6,160 nucleotides of DNA from an uncultured Clostridia bacterium (GTDB lineage Bacteria > Bacillota > Clostridia > TANB77 > CAG-508). The stretch lies in contig CASAUJ010000054.1 in the NCBI GenBank assembly GCA_949118805.1, positions 1 to 6,160 of the forward strand, written 5' to 3'. Positions 1-5,856 of the stretch are shown here, in pieces. Every line of letters begins with the position of its first letter. The stretch's first letter is position 1. The notes beneath the pieces were generated by a model that saw only the letters and a list, made by a program, of their open reading frames with translations, made no database searches and was not told where the DNA came from. The position numbers were made by a program, and so were the translations under genes.

Positions 1-1
1 A

Positions 2-30
2 TTGACAAATTTCTATTTTTTCTTTAAAAT
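2..30 (+). promoter_or_regulatory. Sigma-A-type promoter of the orotate PRTase-like gene
   Basis: A perfect -35 hexamer TTGACA (2-7) is followed after exactly 17 bp by TAAAAT (25-30), a one-mismatch -10 box. It sits about 30 bp before the start codon of the plus-strand gene, so the 5' leader should be very short. I see no hairpin, operator or riboswitch between the promoter and the gene. The call rests on consensus and spacing alone. Confidence 0.8.
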
Positions 31-46
31 AACCCTAGAATAAATT

Positions 47-54
47 AAAGGAGG
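47..54 (+). promoter_or_regulatory. Shine-Dalgarno AAAGGAGG deciding the start at 62
   Basis: AAAGGAGG lies 7 nt before the ATG at 62. The match and spacing are near ideal, so 62 is the chosen start rather than the next in-frame ATG at codon 5. Confidence 0.85.
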
Positions 55-61
55 AACGAAT

Positions 62-919
62 ATGTCAGATATCATGTCTTACTTATTTGAAACAAAAGCC
101 GTAAAATTTTGTGAAGAAAATAAACCATTTTTTTTAACATCAGGAACGATTTCACCTTATTTTGTTAATACCCATTTTCTTTATGGAAATGAACAGGAAG
201 CGACTGAATTTTTAGCCTATATTGATACTTTATTAGAAGATCGTGTTACTTTACCTAAAAAAGTATTTGATAAAGTACTTGCTCAATATGAAAATAATAC
301 GATTTTTAAATATACCATTGATACTATGATCCAAGCCATTACCGATCATGTAAAAGTAGAAGAAATTGATTATATTTCTGGTGGAGAAAGAAGAGATTGG
401 TATTTTTCAAATATGATTGCTTATCTATTAAAAAAGCCACATCTTACTTTATTTAAAGATATGGAAGCCTTTGTTAGTCCTTATGATTTTTCTTCTACGG
501 AAAAAATTACTGATATTAAGGAAAAAACCGTATTAAATGCTTCTGATTTAGTAACTGCTGCCTCTAATTATGTCCGTTCTTGGATACCAGCAATTAAAAA
601 ATTGAATGGAAAATTATTGTGGACTTGTTATGTAGTAGATCGTAAACAAGGTGGTACAGAAGTTCTTGAAAAGGAAGGAATTCAAACCATTCCTCTTGCT
701 TGTGTGGATCATACTTTATTTGAAAAAGCTTTTTCTTTAGGAATTATTAATCAAGGACAATTTGATATGTTAAAAGGATTTTATGAAGATCCTTATGAAA
801 CGATGAGAAATTTTTTAATCAATCATCCAGAATTTATTGAAAATGCTTTAAATTCAACTGATGAAAGAACTTTAAAAAGAGTAAAACTTTTAACTGAAGA
901 AAATTTATATCATTTATAA
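62..919 (+). CDS. Orotate phosphoribosyltransferase-like protein (long Firmicutes form)
   Basis: This 285-aa protein resembles a long subgroup of phosphoribosyltransferases annotated as orotate phosphoribosyltransferase. Such enzymes would join orotate and PRPP to make OMP in cytosolic pyrimidine synthesis. Visible motifs are TSGTISPYFVNT (residues 26-37), which matches the PyrE N-terminal 'KSGR-SPYF' substrate loop, SGGERRDW (106-113), and VVDRKQGG (191-198), like the 'VDR-EGG' loop late in the PRTase core. The usual acidic PRPP loop (DD-TTG) is not obvious. In its place is SDLVTAAS (161-168), so the exact substrate is uncertain. The protein is about 70 residues longer than classical PyrE and has an extra helical C-terminus. 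It stands alone behind its own promoter with no other pyr genes in view. Codons are typical of the left half: AGA and CGT for Arg, almost always ATT for Ile. Recognition is from memory of the family, not a search. Confidence 0.75.
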   Translation: MSDIMSYLFETKAVKFCEENKPFFLTSGTISPYFVNTHFLYGNEQEATEFLAYIDTLLEDRVTLPKKVFDKVLAQYENNTIFKYTIDTMIQAITDHVKVEEIDYISGGERRDWYFSNMIAYLLKKPHLTLFKDMEAFVSPYDFSSTEKITDIKEKTVLNASDLVTAASNYVRSWIPAIKKLNGKLLWTCYVVDRKQGGTEVLEKEGIQTIPLACVDHTLFEKAFSLGIINQGQFDMLKGFYEDPYETMRNFLINHPEFIENALNSTDERTLKRVKLLTEENLYHL

Positions 920-927
920 AAGAAACC

Positions 928-964
928 AAAATTGTTAGTAGCTTATCACTACTAACAATTTTTT
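928..964 (+). terminator. Rho-independent terminator between convergent genes
   Basis: A perfect 14-bp inverted repeat (928-941 with 949-962) encloses a 7-nt loop, CTTATCA. On the plus strand it ends in a T run (959-964), so it should terminate the upstream plus-strand gene 9 nt after its stop. The minus-strand uvrB stop codon (963-965) touches the base of the same stem. The hairpin may therefore also end uvrB transcription, although the T run on that side is only four bases. Confidence 0.85.
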
Positions 965-1446
965 ATGGTAATAATTTCTCTAATTCTTTAATTTTATCAC
1001 GCAATTCTGCTGCTTTTTCAAATTCCATATTAGAAGCAAATTGCAACATTTGATCTGTTAATTCTGTAATGACTTCTTGAATGTTTTCGTTTTTCTCTAA
1101 TTTATATTCTACACTAATATCTTCTACCATTGTCATAGTTATATTGTCACGTACTGATTTTTGAATGGTTTTTGGAGTAATTCCATGTGCTAGATTATAT
1201 TGTTCTTGAATGCTTCTTCTTCGATTGGTTTCTGAAATTGCTTTTTCCATACTCTCTGTTAATTCATCTGCATACATCACAACGGTTCCATTTGTATTTC
1301 TTGCAGCACGTCCAATGGTTTGAATCAACGATCTTTCGGAACGTAAAAAACCTTCTTTATCAGCATCTAAAATAGCAACTAAAGATACTTCTGGAATGTC
1401 TAAACCCTCTCTTAAAAGATTGATTCCCACTAATACATCAAATTCT

Positions 1447-1452
1447 CCGAAG
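1447..1452 (-). other. Frame break 2 in uvrB (extra base at 1449)
   Basis: Minus-strand codons read ...AGA CTT, then C, then GGA GAA TTT GAT. Removing the single base at 1449 restores LRLGEFDVLVG, the strongly conserved UvrB stretch before motif V (restored residues 489-499). Without removal the frame reads CTT CGG AGA ATT TGA and stops at 1438-1440. The break is not in a homopolymer. Confidence 0.9.
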
Positions 1453-2800
1453 TCTTAAATTACGAATAATTTCCATTCTTTCTAATGCCTTTGTGTCAGA
1501 ATGTATATAAGTTACCTTTATTTCTAGTCCTTTTAAATATTCGGTTAGATCTTCTGCCATCTTCTTCGTTAATGTAGTAACTAGAACTCTTTCTTTTCTT
1601 TCTACACGAATTCGTATTTGTTCTAATAAATCATCAATTTGATTGGTAACAGGTTTTACTTCAATTTTAGGATCCAATAATCCAGTTGGACGAATAATTT
1701 GTTCTACTATACTATTTTGTGATTTTTCTTTTTCATAATCTGCTGGTGTAGCACTAACAAAAACAACTTGATTTAAACGCTGTTCAAATTCTTCAAACTT
1801 TAGTGGACGATTATCAAAAGCAGATGGCAAACGAAATCCATAATTTATTAAAGATTCTTTTCTTGTTCGATCCCCATTATACATTGCTCTTACTTGTGGA
1901 ATGGTTGCATGTGACTCATCTACTAGTAGTAAGAAATCTTTTGGGAAATAGTCAAATAAGGTATAAGGTGGGCTTCCCTCTTCTCTTCCACTAATATGTC
2001 TAGAATAGTTTTCAATTCCAGAACAAAACCCTGTTTCTCGCATCATTTCCATATCAAAATTGGTTCTTTCTTCTATTCTTTGTGCTTCAATTAATTTATT
2101 TTGTGATTTAAAATATTTTACCCTTTCTTCCATTTCTTTTTCTATGGTACCTACTGCTCTTTCCATTTTATCTTTTGTTGTAACATAATGTGATGCAGGG
2201 GAAATTAAAATATGTTTTCGTATTCCTATGGATTTCCCTGTTAATGGATTAATTTCAGTGATTTTTTCAATTTCCTCTCCCCAAAATTCCACTCGAACAG
2301 CTGATTCGGATTGATCAGATGGATAAATCTCTACAATATCTCCTTTGGCTCGAAAGGTACCTCTTTTAAAATCCATTTCATTTCTTGTGTATTGCATAGT
2401 GATTAGTTTTTTTAATACTTGATCTCGTGATTTTTTCATACCAATTCGTAAAGATAACATCATTTCTTGATAATCAACGGGATCTCCTAATCCATAAATA
2501 CAAGAAACAGAAGCAACAATAATAACATCCTGAGTTTCAAACAAAGATAAAGTTGCTGAATGACGTAGTTTGTCTATTTCATCATTGATGGAAGAATCTT
2601 TTTCAATAAAGGTATCCGTAGATGGAATATAGCTTTCTGGTTGATAATAGTCATAATAACTAACAAAGTATTCTACATTATTTTCTGGAAAAAACTCTTT
2701 AAATTCACTATATAATTGTCCTGCTAATGTCTTATTATGTGCTAAAACCAGTGTTGGCTTTTGCACTTTTTCAATTATATTTGCCATAGTAAAAGTTTTT

Positions 2801-2806
2801 CCGAGA
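2801..2806 (-). other. Frame break 1 in uvrB, inside the P-loop (extra base at 2803)
   Basis: Minus-strand codons read ...ACG GGT TCT, then C, then GGA AAA ACT TTT. Removing the single base at 2803 restores TGSGKTFT, the Walker A motif, exactly between Ser40 and Gly41. Unremoved, the frame reads TCT CGG AAA AAC and stops at a TGA at 2771-2773. No bases are missing relative to the expected motif. Confidence 0.92.
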
Positions 2807-2926
2807 ACCCGTAACTCCCAGAAGTGTCTGGAACTTCTTTCCTTCCCTTATTCCCTTACTTAAGTATTCTATTGCCTGTGGTTGATCGCCAGTTGGCTTA
2901 TAATTTGATACTAATTTAAACATTTT

Positions 2927-2935
2927 CCCTCCTTT
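2927..2935 (-). promoter_or_regulatory. Shine-Dalgarno of uvrB
   Basis: The minus strand reads AAAGGAGGG followed by AAA and the ATG at 2923. The match is excellent though the spacing is short (4 nt after the AGGAGG core). It favours 2923 over an in-frame ATG at 2986, whose 21 extra residues do not look like UvrB. Confidence 0.75.
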
Positions 2936-2939
2936 GTGA

Positions 2940-2968
2940 CCGATAAAAAAATAATTATCCGATAAAAA
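2940..2968 (-). repeat. Tandem 10-bp direct repeat in the uvrB leader
   Basis: TTTTTATCGG (minus strand) occurs at 2968-2959 and again at 2949-2940, 19 bp apart and immediately upstream of the uvrB Shine-Dalgarno. It could be an operator or chance in AT-rich DNA. It does not match the Gram-positive LexA box (CGAAC-N4-GTTCG), which might have been expected before uvrB. I could not find a convincing -35/-10 pair for uvrB between 2936 and 3052. Confidence 0.4.
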
Positions 2969-3052
2969 TTCGTGTGATTGGTTCACTTTTTTTATTTTTA
3001 GTAACTACATGAATTTGGGCACAAACTCTATATTTTATTTGTTATATATCTT

Positions 3053-3700
3053 TTATTTTTCTTTGCATATAATTTTATATATTTCATTTGTATTCTTTGC
3101 AAAAAAAGTAGGGTTTACTGTTGATAATATTTCAAAAGAATCCATTCCATATAAAACAGCTATTGTATCTATCTTGCAATAATTACCTGCTTCTATATCA
3201 CTTCTTCTGTCACCTATCATTATTGCTTTATTAGAATCAATTTCTTGTGTTACATATTTTAACATTTCTTTTTTATCTTGGTTTGGAAATTTGTTGCACA
3301 CACCTATAATGTTATCAAAATATTGGTCTATCTCTAAAAACTCTAAAATTTTTATTGTAGTCTCCCTTGACTTTAAAGTAATAACATTTAGTCTCTTTCC
3401 TTTTTTCTTTAATTTTTCTAATAATTCTTTTATTCCATCATATATTTTAGAAAGTTCAATTGTATTTTCAGATTGATACTCTTTATATAATTCAATTGCT
3501 CTTTTTATATCATCTTCGTTTGTTAAGAATTTTGAGAAAGATTCTTTTAGTGGTGGTCCACAAAAAATCTTTCCTAGATTTTCTATATTATCTGTATTTA
3601 TAGATAATTTATTAAGTGCATATTGGGCTGATTTTGCTGTCCCTTTTACAGTATTAACTAATGTGCCATCAAAATCAAAAAAAATATATTCATACTCCAT
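3053..3700 (-). CDS. HAD-superfamily phosphatase (phosphoglycolate phosphatase/PpaX-like)
   Basis: The 215-aa product carries all HAD motifs. Motif I is DFDGTL, whose first Asp is the nucleophile and second the acid/base, about residues 8-13. Motif II lies in VITLKS. The Lys of motif III is near KFPNQDKKE. Motif IV is IGDRRSDIEAG, with Asp residues that bind Mg2+. A helical cap between motifs I and II fits the Gph/PpaX-type subfamily, which hydrolyses small phosphate esters or pyrophosphate; the substrate cannot be told from sequence. I choose ATG 3700, not the upstream ATG at 3742, because GGAGG (3713-3709) lies 8 nt before it and the family N-terminus begins there. Arg codons are all AGA or AGG and ATA is common for Ile, unlike uvrB and the orotate PRTase-like gene. 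uvrB follows after about 130 bp with no terminator seen between, so read-through is possible. Confidence 0.85.
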   Translation of the reverse strand: MEYEYIFFDFDGTLVNTVKGTAKSAQYALNKLSINTDNIENLGKIFCGPPLKESFSKFLTNEDDIKRAIELYKEYQSENTIELSKIYDGIKELLEKLKKKGKRLNVITLKSRETTIKILEFLEIDQYFDNIIGVCNKFPNQDKKEMLKYVTQEIDSNKAIMIGDRRSDIEAGNYCKIDTIAVLYGMDSFEILSTVNPTFFAKNTNEIYKIICKEK

Positions 3701-3708
3701 TTTATATT

Positions 3709-3713
3709 CCTCC
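3709..3713 (-). promoter_or_regulatory. Shine-Dalgarno deciding the HAD phosphatase start
   Basis: GGAGG on the minus strand, 8 nt before the ATG at 3700. The more upstream in-frame ATG (3742) has no comparable site and would add 14 residues not typical of HAD proteins. Confidence 0.75.
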
Positions 3714-3745
3714 CAAAAATCATTATACAGTATCTTTTTCATCTT

Positions 3746-3876
3746 TTATAATCTTATTAATTCTTCTTTCGTTGGCAGGTAAGTTAAATATTTCGAAGCA
3801 TAAACATTTTTTAATCGTCTTCCAATGTCATTTCTACAACTGCATCATCTTTATCTGCATATAATAATTGGTTCAT
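3746..3876 (-). pseudogene. Remnant of a YhcG/DUF1016-like PDDEXK nuclease C-terminus
   Basis: Read on the minus strand, 3876-3811 gives MNQLLYADKDDAVVEMTLED and then stops. In a shifted frame, 3819-3746 continues with KNVYASKYLTYLPTKEELIRL and a stop. Joined, these resemble the last 45 or so residues of DUF1016/YhcG-type restriction-like nucleases, which typically end '(I)GLILC-DKDD-VV-Y-L...I(Y/F)ASKY--YLPTEEEL'. The join needs about one base restored in the T/A run near 3808-3814. Everything N-terminal, including the PDDEXK catalytic core, is absent, so this is a dead fragment. It lies directly upstream of the HAD gene. The family assignment is from memory of the conserved tail and could be wrong; the frame break and the two peptides are directly visible. 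Confidence 0.55.
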
Positions 3877-3885
3877 TTTCTCCTT

Positions 3886-3942
3886 CTATCCATTTTCCGC
3901 TTTATTAATAGGCTCTAATTCAGATATGTTTTTATTGTTCAT
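3886..3942 (-). other. 18-codon mini-ORF upstream of the nuclease remnant
   Basis: ATG at 3942 opens a short frame, MNNKNISELEPINKAENG, ending at TAG (3886-3888). It is in the same frame as the first part of the nuclease remnant, and a GGAG lies between them. The upstream Shine-Dalgarno is weak (GGAA). It may be the leftover N-terminus of the same decayed gene after an internal deletion, or chance. I would not call it an independent gene. Confidence 0.25.
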
Positions 3943-4079
3943 AGCATTTCCAATTCACTTTCCTATCATTTATATTATCATACTTTATTTTGTATTGAAA
4001 TAATATTTTATGTCTTACACAAATTCAGTCTTTCGAAAATAAAACTATTTAAAACTACCAATATTTTAGCATTTTTGTA
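3943..4079. other. AT-rich intergenic stretch, no gene seen
   Basis: I find no convincing coding frame on either strand. A plus-strand stretch near 4014-4036, containing TTACACAAATTCAG, loosely recalls the ends of IS256/Mutator-type insertion sequences. I see no matching partner repeat or transposase. A weak promoter-like pair on the minus strand (TTTCAA, 17 bp, TAATAT, around 4000-3972) could once have served the decayed gene below it. Confidence 0.3.
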
Positions 4080-4106
4080 TAAAAAACGCAAGGATCTATT
4101 CCTTGC
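4080..4106 (-). terminator. Rho-independent terminator of the four-gene minus-strand run
   Basis: On the minus strand, GCAAGGA (4106-4100), loop ATAGA and TCCTTGC (4094-4088) form a 7-bp stem, followed by G and a run of six T (4086-4081). It lies about 110 bp after the stop of the 219-aa gene. It marks the end of the transcript coming from the right. Nothing recognisable lies in the intervening 4107-4214. Confidence 0.8.
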
Positions 4107-4214
4107 CTTCTCTTAATCAAATATAATTTGTTGCTTAAATGTTGTTTAACTTTTTTGTTTCTATAATTTCATTTAATTACTTATTTATATTATGGATACT
4201 ATAAAATAAAAACT

Positions 4215-4874
4215 TTATCTTTTTTGATTTTCTTTTTCTTTAAATCTATCTGGAACAGATATCTCAAATGGTACTAAAGTCCCATCTTGTAAAACATTCA
4301 ATTCAACTCCAAAATGATTCATTCCATTTCTTAATAACTCTTCATGTTTAATATATAGTGGAAATATAACTTTATCTCTTAAATCTCTAAATATATTTAT
4401 ATCAATACTATTATAGCTTTTTGGCATAGTTGCAAAAATTTCATCTTTTTTATTTGGATAAGCATTAAGTAAAAACCTTATTCTTGCTTTTACTGTTTCA
4501 ATATATTGAGTTGTATTTATTTCAGCTTTTTTATATTTCTTAACAGCAGAATCTTTCATAAATGGAACTTCTTTCCATGGTATATCCCAACTTTCATGAC
4601 TTCCTTTCCCCCTACATAAAATCCCACAATCAAAGCTAGGATCTGCATAATCTATATTAGTTCCTTCTTTTAAATCCTCTAATATTATTACTGCATCTGG
4701 AACCAATTTTTTTACTTCTCTAATGTACGGATTAACTCTATCTCTATGAAATGTTTGACCTTCAGGAAGTTTCCCATCTACTCCTCTAGGACTATCACAT
4801 CTAACCGTCATCATGTTTATTGGAAAATCATCCTTTACTTGTTCCCATTCTTCTTCAAAACTTATAACATACAT
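4215..4874 (-). CDS. Unrecognised 219-aa soluble protein
   Basis: I do not recognise the family. The protein is hydrophilic and charged, with no signal peptide or membrane segment. Visible features are an N-terminal stretch MMTVRCDSPRGVDGKLPEG (about residues 21-39), YADPSFDCGILCRGKGSHESWDIPW (about 75-99) with two Cys three apart, a Lys-rich helical middle, and a C-terminal segment GVELNVLQDGTLVPFEISVPDRF. The last faintly recalls the strand-turn-strand that ends many ATP-grasp enzymes, but that is speculation. The start at 4874 has no good Shine-Dalgarno. The upstream membrane-protein gene stops one base before it, so translation is probably coupled. Arg codons are only AGA or AGG and no in-frame CGG is present. 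It is the last gene before the terminator at 4080-4106. The frame is intact and ends in TAA. Confidence 0.75.
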   Translation of the reverse strand: MYVISFEEEWEQVKDDFPINMMTVRCDSPRGVDGKLPEGQTFHRDRVNPYIREVKKLVPDAVIILEDLKEGTNIDYADPSFDCGILCRGKGSHESWDIPWKEVPFMKDSAVKKYKKAEINTTQYIETVKARIRFLLNAYPNKKDEIFATMPKSYNSIDINIFRDLRDKVIFPLYIKHEELLRNGMNHFGVELNVLQDGTLVPFEISVPDRFKEKENQKR

Positions 4875-4875
4875 C

Positions 4876-5148
4876 TTATTTAATGGACTTAATACTATCT
4901 TGTGTTTCGATTATATCATAATTTTTAGCCAAGATTATCTCTCCTGTTAAATCTAATATCATTCCTATAAAAGCAATTATTCCACCTATTACAAAACCAA
5001 CAATTTGTGGCATAAATTCTTTAATAATAACAAATGATAATAGAACAACTATTAAACCTATTGTAGATACAATTCCTCCTGACAGCATTAATTTATAACT
5101 TGTTGTTTTTTCTTGTTTGCATTTTTTCTTAAATTCTTTTTTATTCAT
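4876..5148 (-). CDS. Small two-helix membrane protein, function unknown
   Basis: A 90-aa protein with a Lys-rich N-terminus (MNKKEFKKKCKQEKTT) predicted to stay in the cytoplasm. Two long hydrophobic helices follow, about residues 22-44 and 48-75, joined by a short loop near PQIVG. A 15-residue polar tail ends IKSIK. This pattern predicts an inner-membrane hairpin with both ends inside. There are no arginines. GAAGAAGG lies 9 nt before the ATG. The gene follows the broken hydrolase by 41 nt and sits one base before the 219-aa gene, an arrangement typical of an operon and of translational coupling. The partner may be the soluble 219-aa protein, but nothing in the sequence proves this. Confidence 0.7.
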   Translation of the reverse strand: MNKKEFKKKCKQEKTTSYKLMLSGGIVSTIGLIVVLLSFVIIKEFMPQIVGFVIGGIIAFIGMILDLTGEIILAKNYDIIETQDSIKSIK

Positions 5149-5189
5149 ATTTTTATACCTTCTTCTATAAATTATAATTTTGCATTACT

Positions 5190-5820
5190 TTATATTTTTT
5201 CATTATCTTTCCAAAAATTGCAAACCACATTGGCCAGTTCTTTTGAATTATCAATATTTACTTCGTGTCCTGCATTTTCGATAATCTTAAATTGACTATT
5301 TTTTATAACCTTATTTAACTGTTTTGCACTTTTCATATTTAGATTATCTTTTTCCTTTTCTCCACATATAATTAGTGTATTGCTTTTTATATTTGGAACT
5401 TTTTCTGGAATAGATAAATTTTTCATTGAATCTAGTAAACTAATCATATCCTTTTTAGGACAACCCATCTTTTCAAATATTCTTTTCGGCATAAATTTGT
5501 AAATAATATTTTGGATAGTAAATATAATCTTTGGTATTTCGTATGGTGTTCCTATAAGTATTATTGAATTTACCTTTTCTGGAAATTCTGTTATATAATC
5601 AATAGCTAATATTCCGTCCTACTAGGTTTATTTTTTCGTTAAAACTATTACAATAATCGGAAAATCTTTTATACATATTCTCATAATTTACTTGATAATT
5701 TTTTACCATAGAAAACAGATTTGGTGTTTCTACGTTTATTCCATTATTATTTAATTGATTTTTAACTTCATTCCAACTTTTTTCATCTTGTCCTAGTCCG
5801 TGAACTAAAATATTTATCAT
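5190..5820 (-). pseudogene. Alpha/beta hydrolase, frame-broken and missing the nucleophile elbow
   Basis: The gene starts at ATG 5820 (AAAGGAG 8 nt upstream) with an alpha/beta-hydrolase fold start, INILVHGLGQDEKSWNEVK, carrying the oxyanion HG motif. It reads to KINLVG (residue 68) and then meets CGG at 5616-5614 and a TGA (5598-5596). One base further on, a second frame opens with GILAIDYITEFPEKVNSI and continues without a stop for 141 residues to 5190. Family members should have LVG-(H/L)-S-L-G-G-ILA here. About four residues, including the nucleophilic Ser, are therefore missing: a net loss of 11 nt, or 12 lost and one gained. The late catalytic elements persist: CGEKEKD (acid region) and AGHEVNID (His). 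Neither frameshifting nor reinitiation (ATG 5492, no Shine-Dalgarno) would restore the missing Ser, so the product should be catalytically dead. The gene lies 36 bp after the ABM-like gene and 41 bp before the membrane protein. Confidence 0.85.
5612..5620 (-). other. Frame break and small deletion at the hydrolase nucleophile motif
   Basis: Minus-strand codons read CTA GTA GGA, then C (5616), then GGA ATA TTA GCT. Both sides align to the hydrolase family, but the HSLG-type residues expected between the two glycines are absent. As in both uvrB breaks, the single base before GGA is C, giving an in-frame CGG. Confidence 0.8.
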
Positions 5821-5828
5821 TTTTGAAT

Positions 5829-5835
5829 CTCCTTT
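5829..5835 (-). promoter_or_regulatory. Shine-Dalgarno of the hydrolase gene
   Basis: AAAGGAG on the minus strand, 8 nt before the ATG at 5820. It confirms the start and shows that the initiation signal of the broken gene is still intact. Confidence 0.75.
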
Positions 5836-5856
5836 ACTTAATTGTAAGTTGTATAT

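Larger units (their letters stand above)
963..2923 (-). pseudogene. uvrB: UvrB, excinuclease ABC subunit B, broken by two single-base frameshifts
   Basis: UvrB is the damage-verifying helicase-like ATPase that UvrA loads and that recruits UvrC in nucleotide excision repair. Starting at ATG 2923 (AAAGGAGGG just upstream, family-typical N-terminus MFKLVSNYKPTGDQPQAI) and skipping one base at 2803 and one at 1449, the protein is 652 aa, normal for the family. Restored features are Walker A GVTGSGKT (36-43), the Tyr-rich DNA-gripping beta-hairpin YYDYYQP (89-95), DESH Walker B (335-338), VSATP (389-393), motif V GINLLREGLDIP (499-510), motif VI QTIGRAARN, and a C-terminal UVR domain ending EKAAELRDKIKELE. 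As the sequence stands, three pieces are readable: 2923-2771, 2787-1438 and 1430-963 (GTG start). The N-terminal piece lacks a complete P-loop. No other stop or indel is seen, so the breaks are very recent, artefactual or tolerated. uvrA is not in the window. Confidence 0.93.

Noticed and set aside
1187..1375. Plus-strand open frame of 62 codons opposite uvrB
   Set aside because: It is antisense to conserved UvrB motif V/VI and UVR-linker sequence, has no Shine-Dalgarno and no recognisable protein. The same holds for 1803-1994.
2771..2986. uvrB start at the ATG at 2986
   Set aside because: The extra 21 residues do not resemble UvrB, while ATG 2923 has AAAGGAGGG just upstream and the family-typical N-terminus.
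3808..3819. Treating the break in the nuclease remnant as a fourth C-GGA site
   Set aside because: The local sequence is a T/A run with no CGG and needs a base added rather than skipped. The rest of the gene is missing, so ordinary decay explains it.
3291..3864. Plus-strand open frames opposite the HAD gene and nuclease remnant
   Set aside because: They are low-complexity Phe/Ile/Ser/His-rich readings of AT-rich antisense DNA without start signals. Frames at 5113-5295 and 5823-6056 are rejected for the same reason.
4014..4036. Possible insertion-sequence end (TTACACAAATTCAG)
   Set aside because: There is only a loose resemblance to IS256-type ends. No partner inverted repeat, target duplication or transposase was found in the window.
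1438..5598. TGA as a Trp codon (mollicute code), since the three broken frames all end in TGA and no intact gene does
   Set aside because: Reading through these TGA codons does not restore any of the proteins; only a frame change does. Trp is written TGG throughout.
5838..5851. Inverted repeat ACTTA/TAAGT between the ABM-like gene and the hydrolase
   Set aside because: Five base pairs with a tiny loop and no T run is too weak for a terminator. The close gene spacing instead suggests cotranscription.
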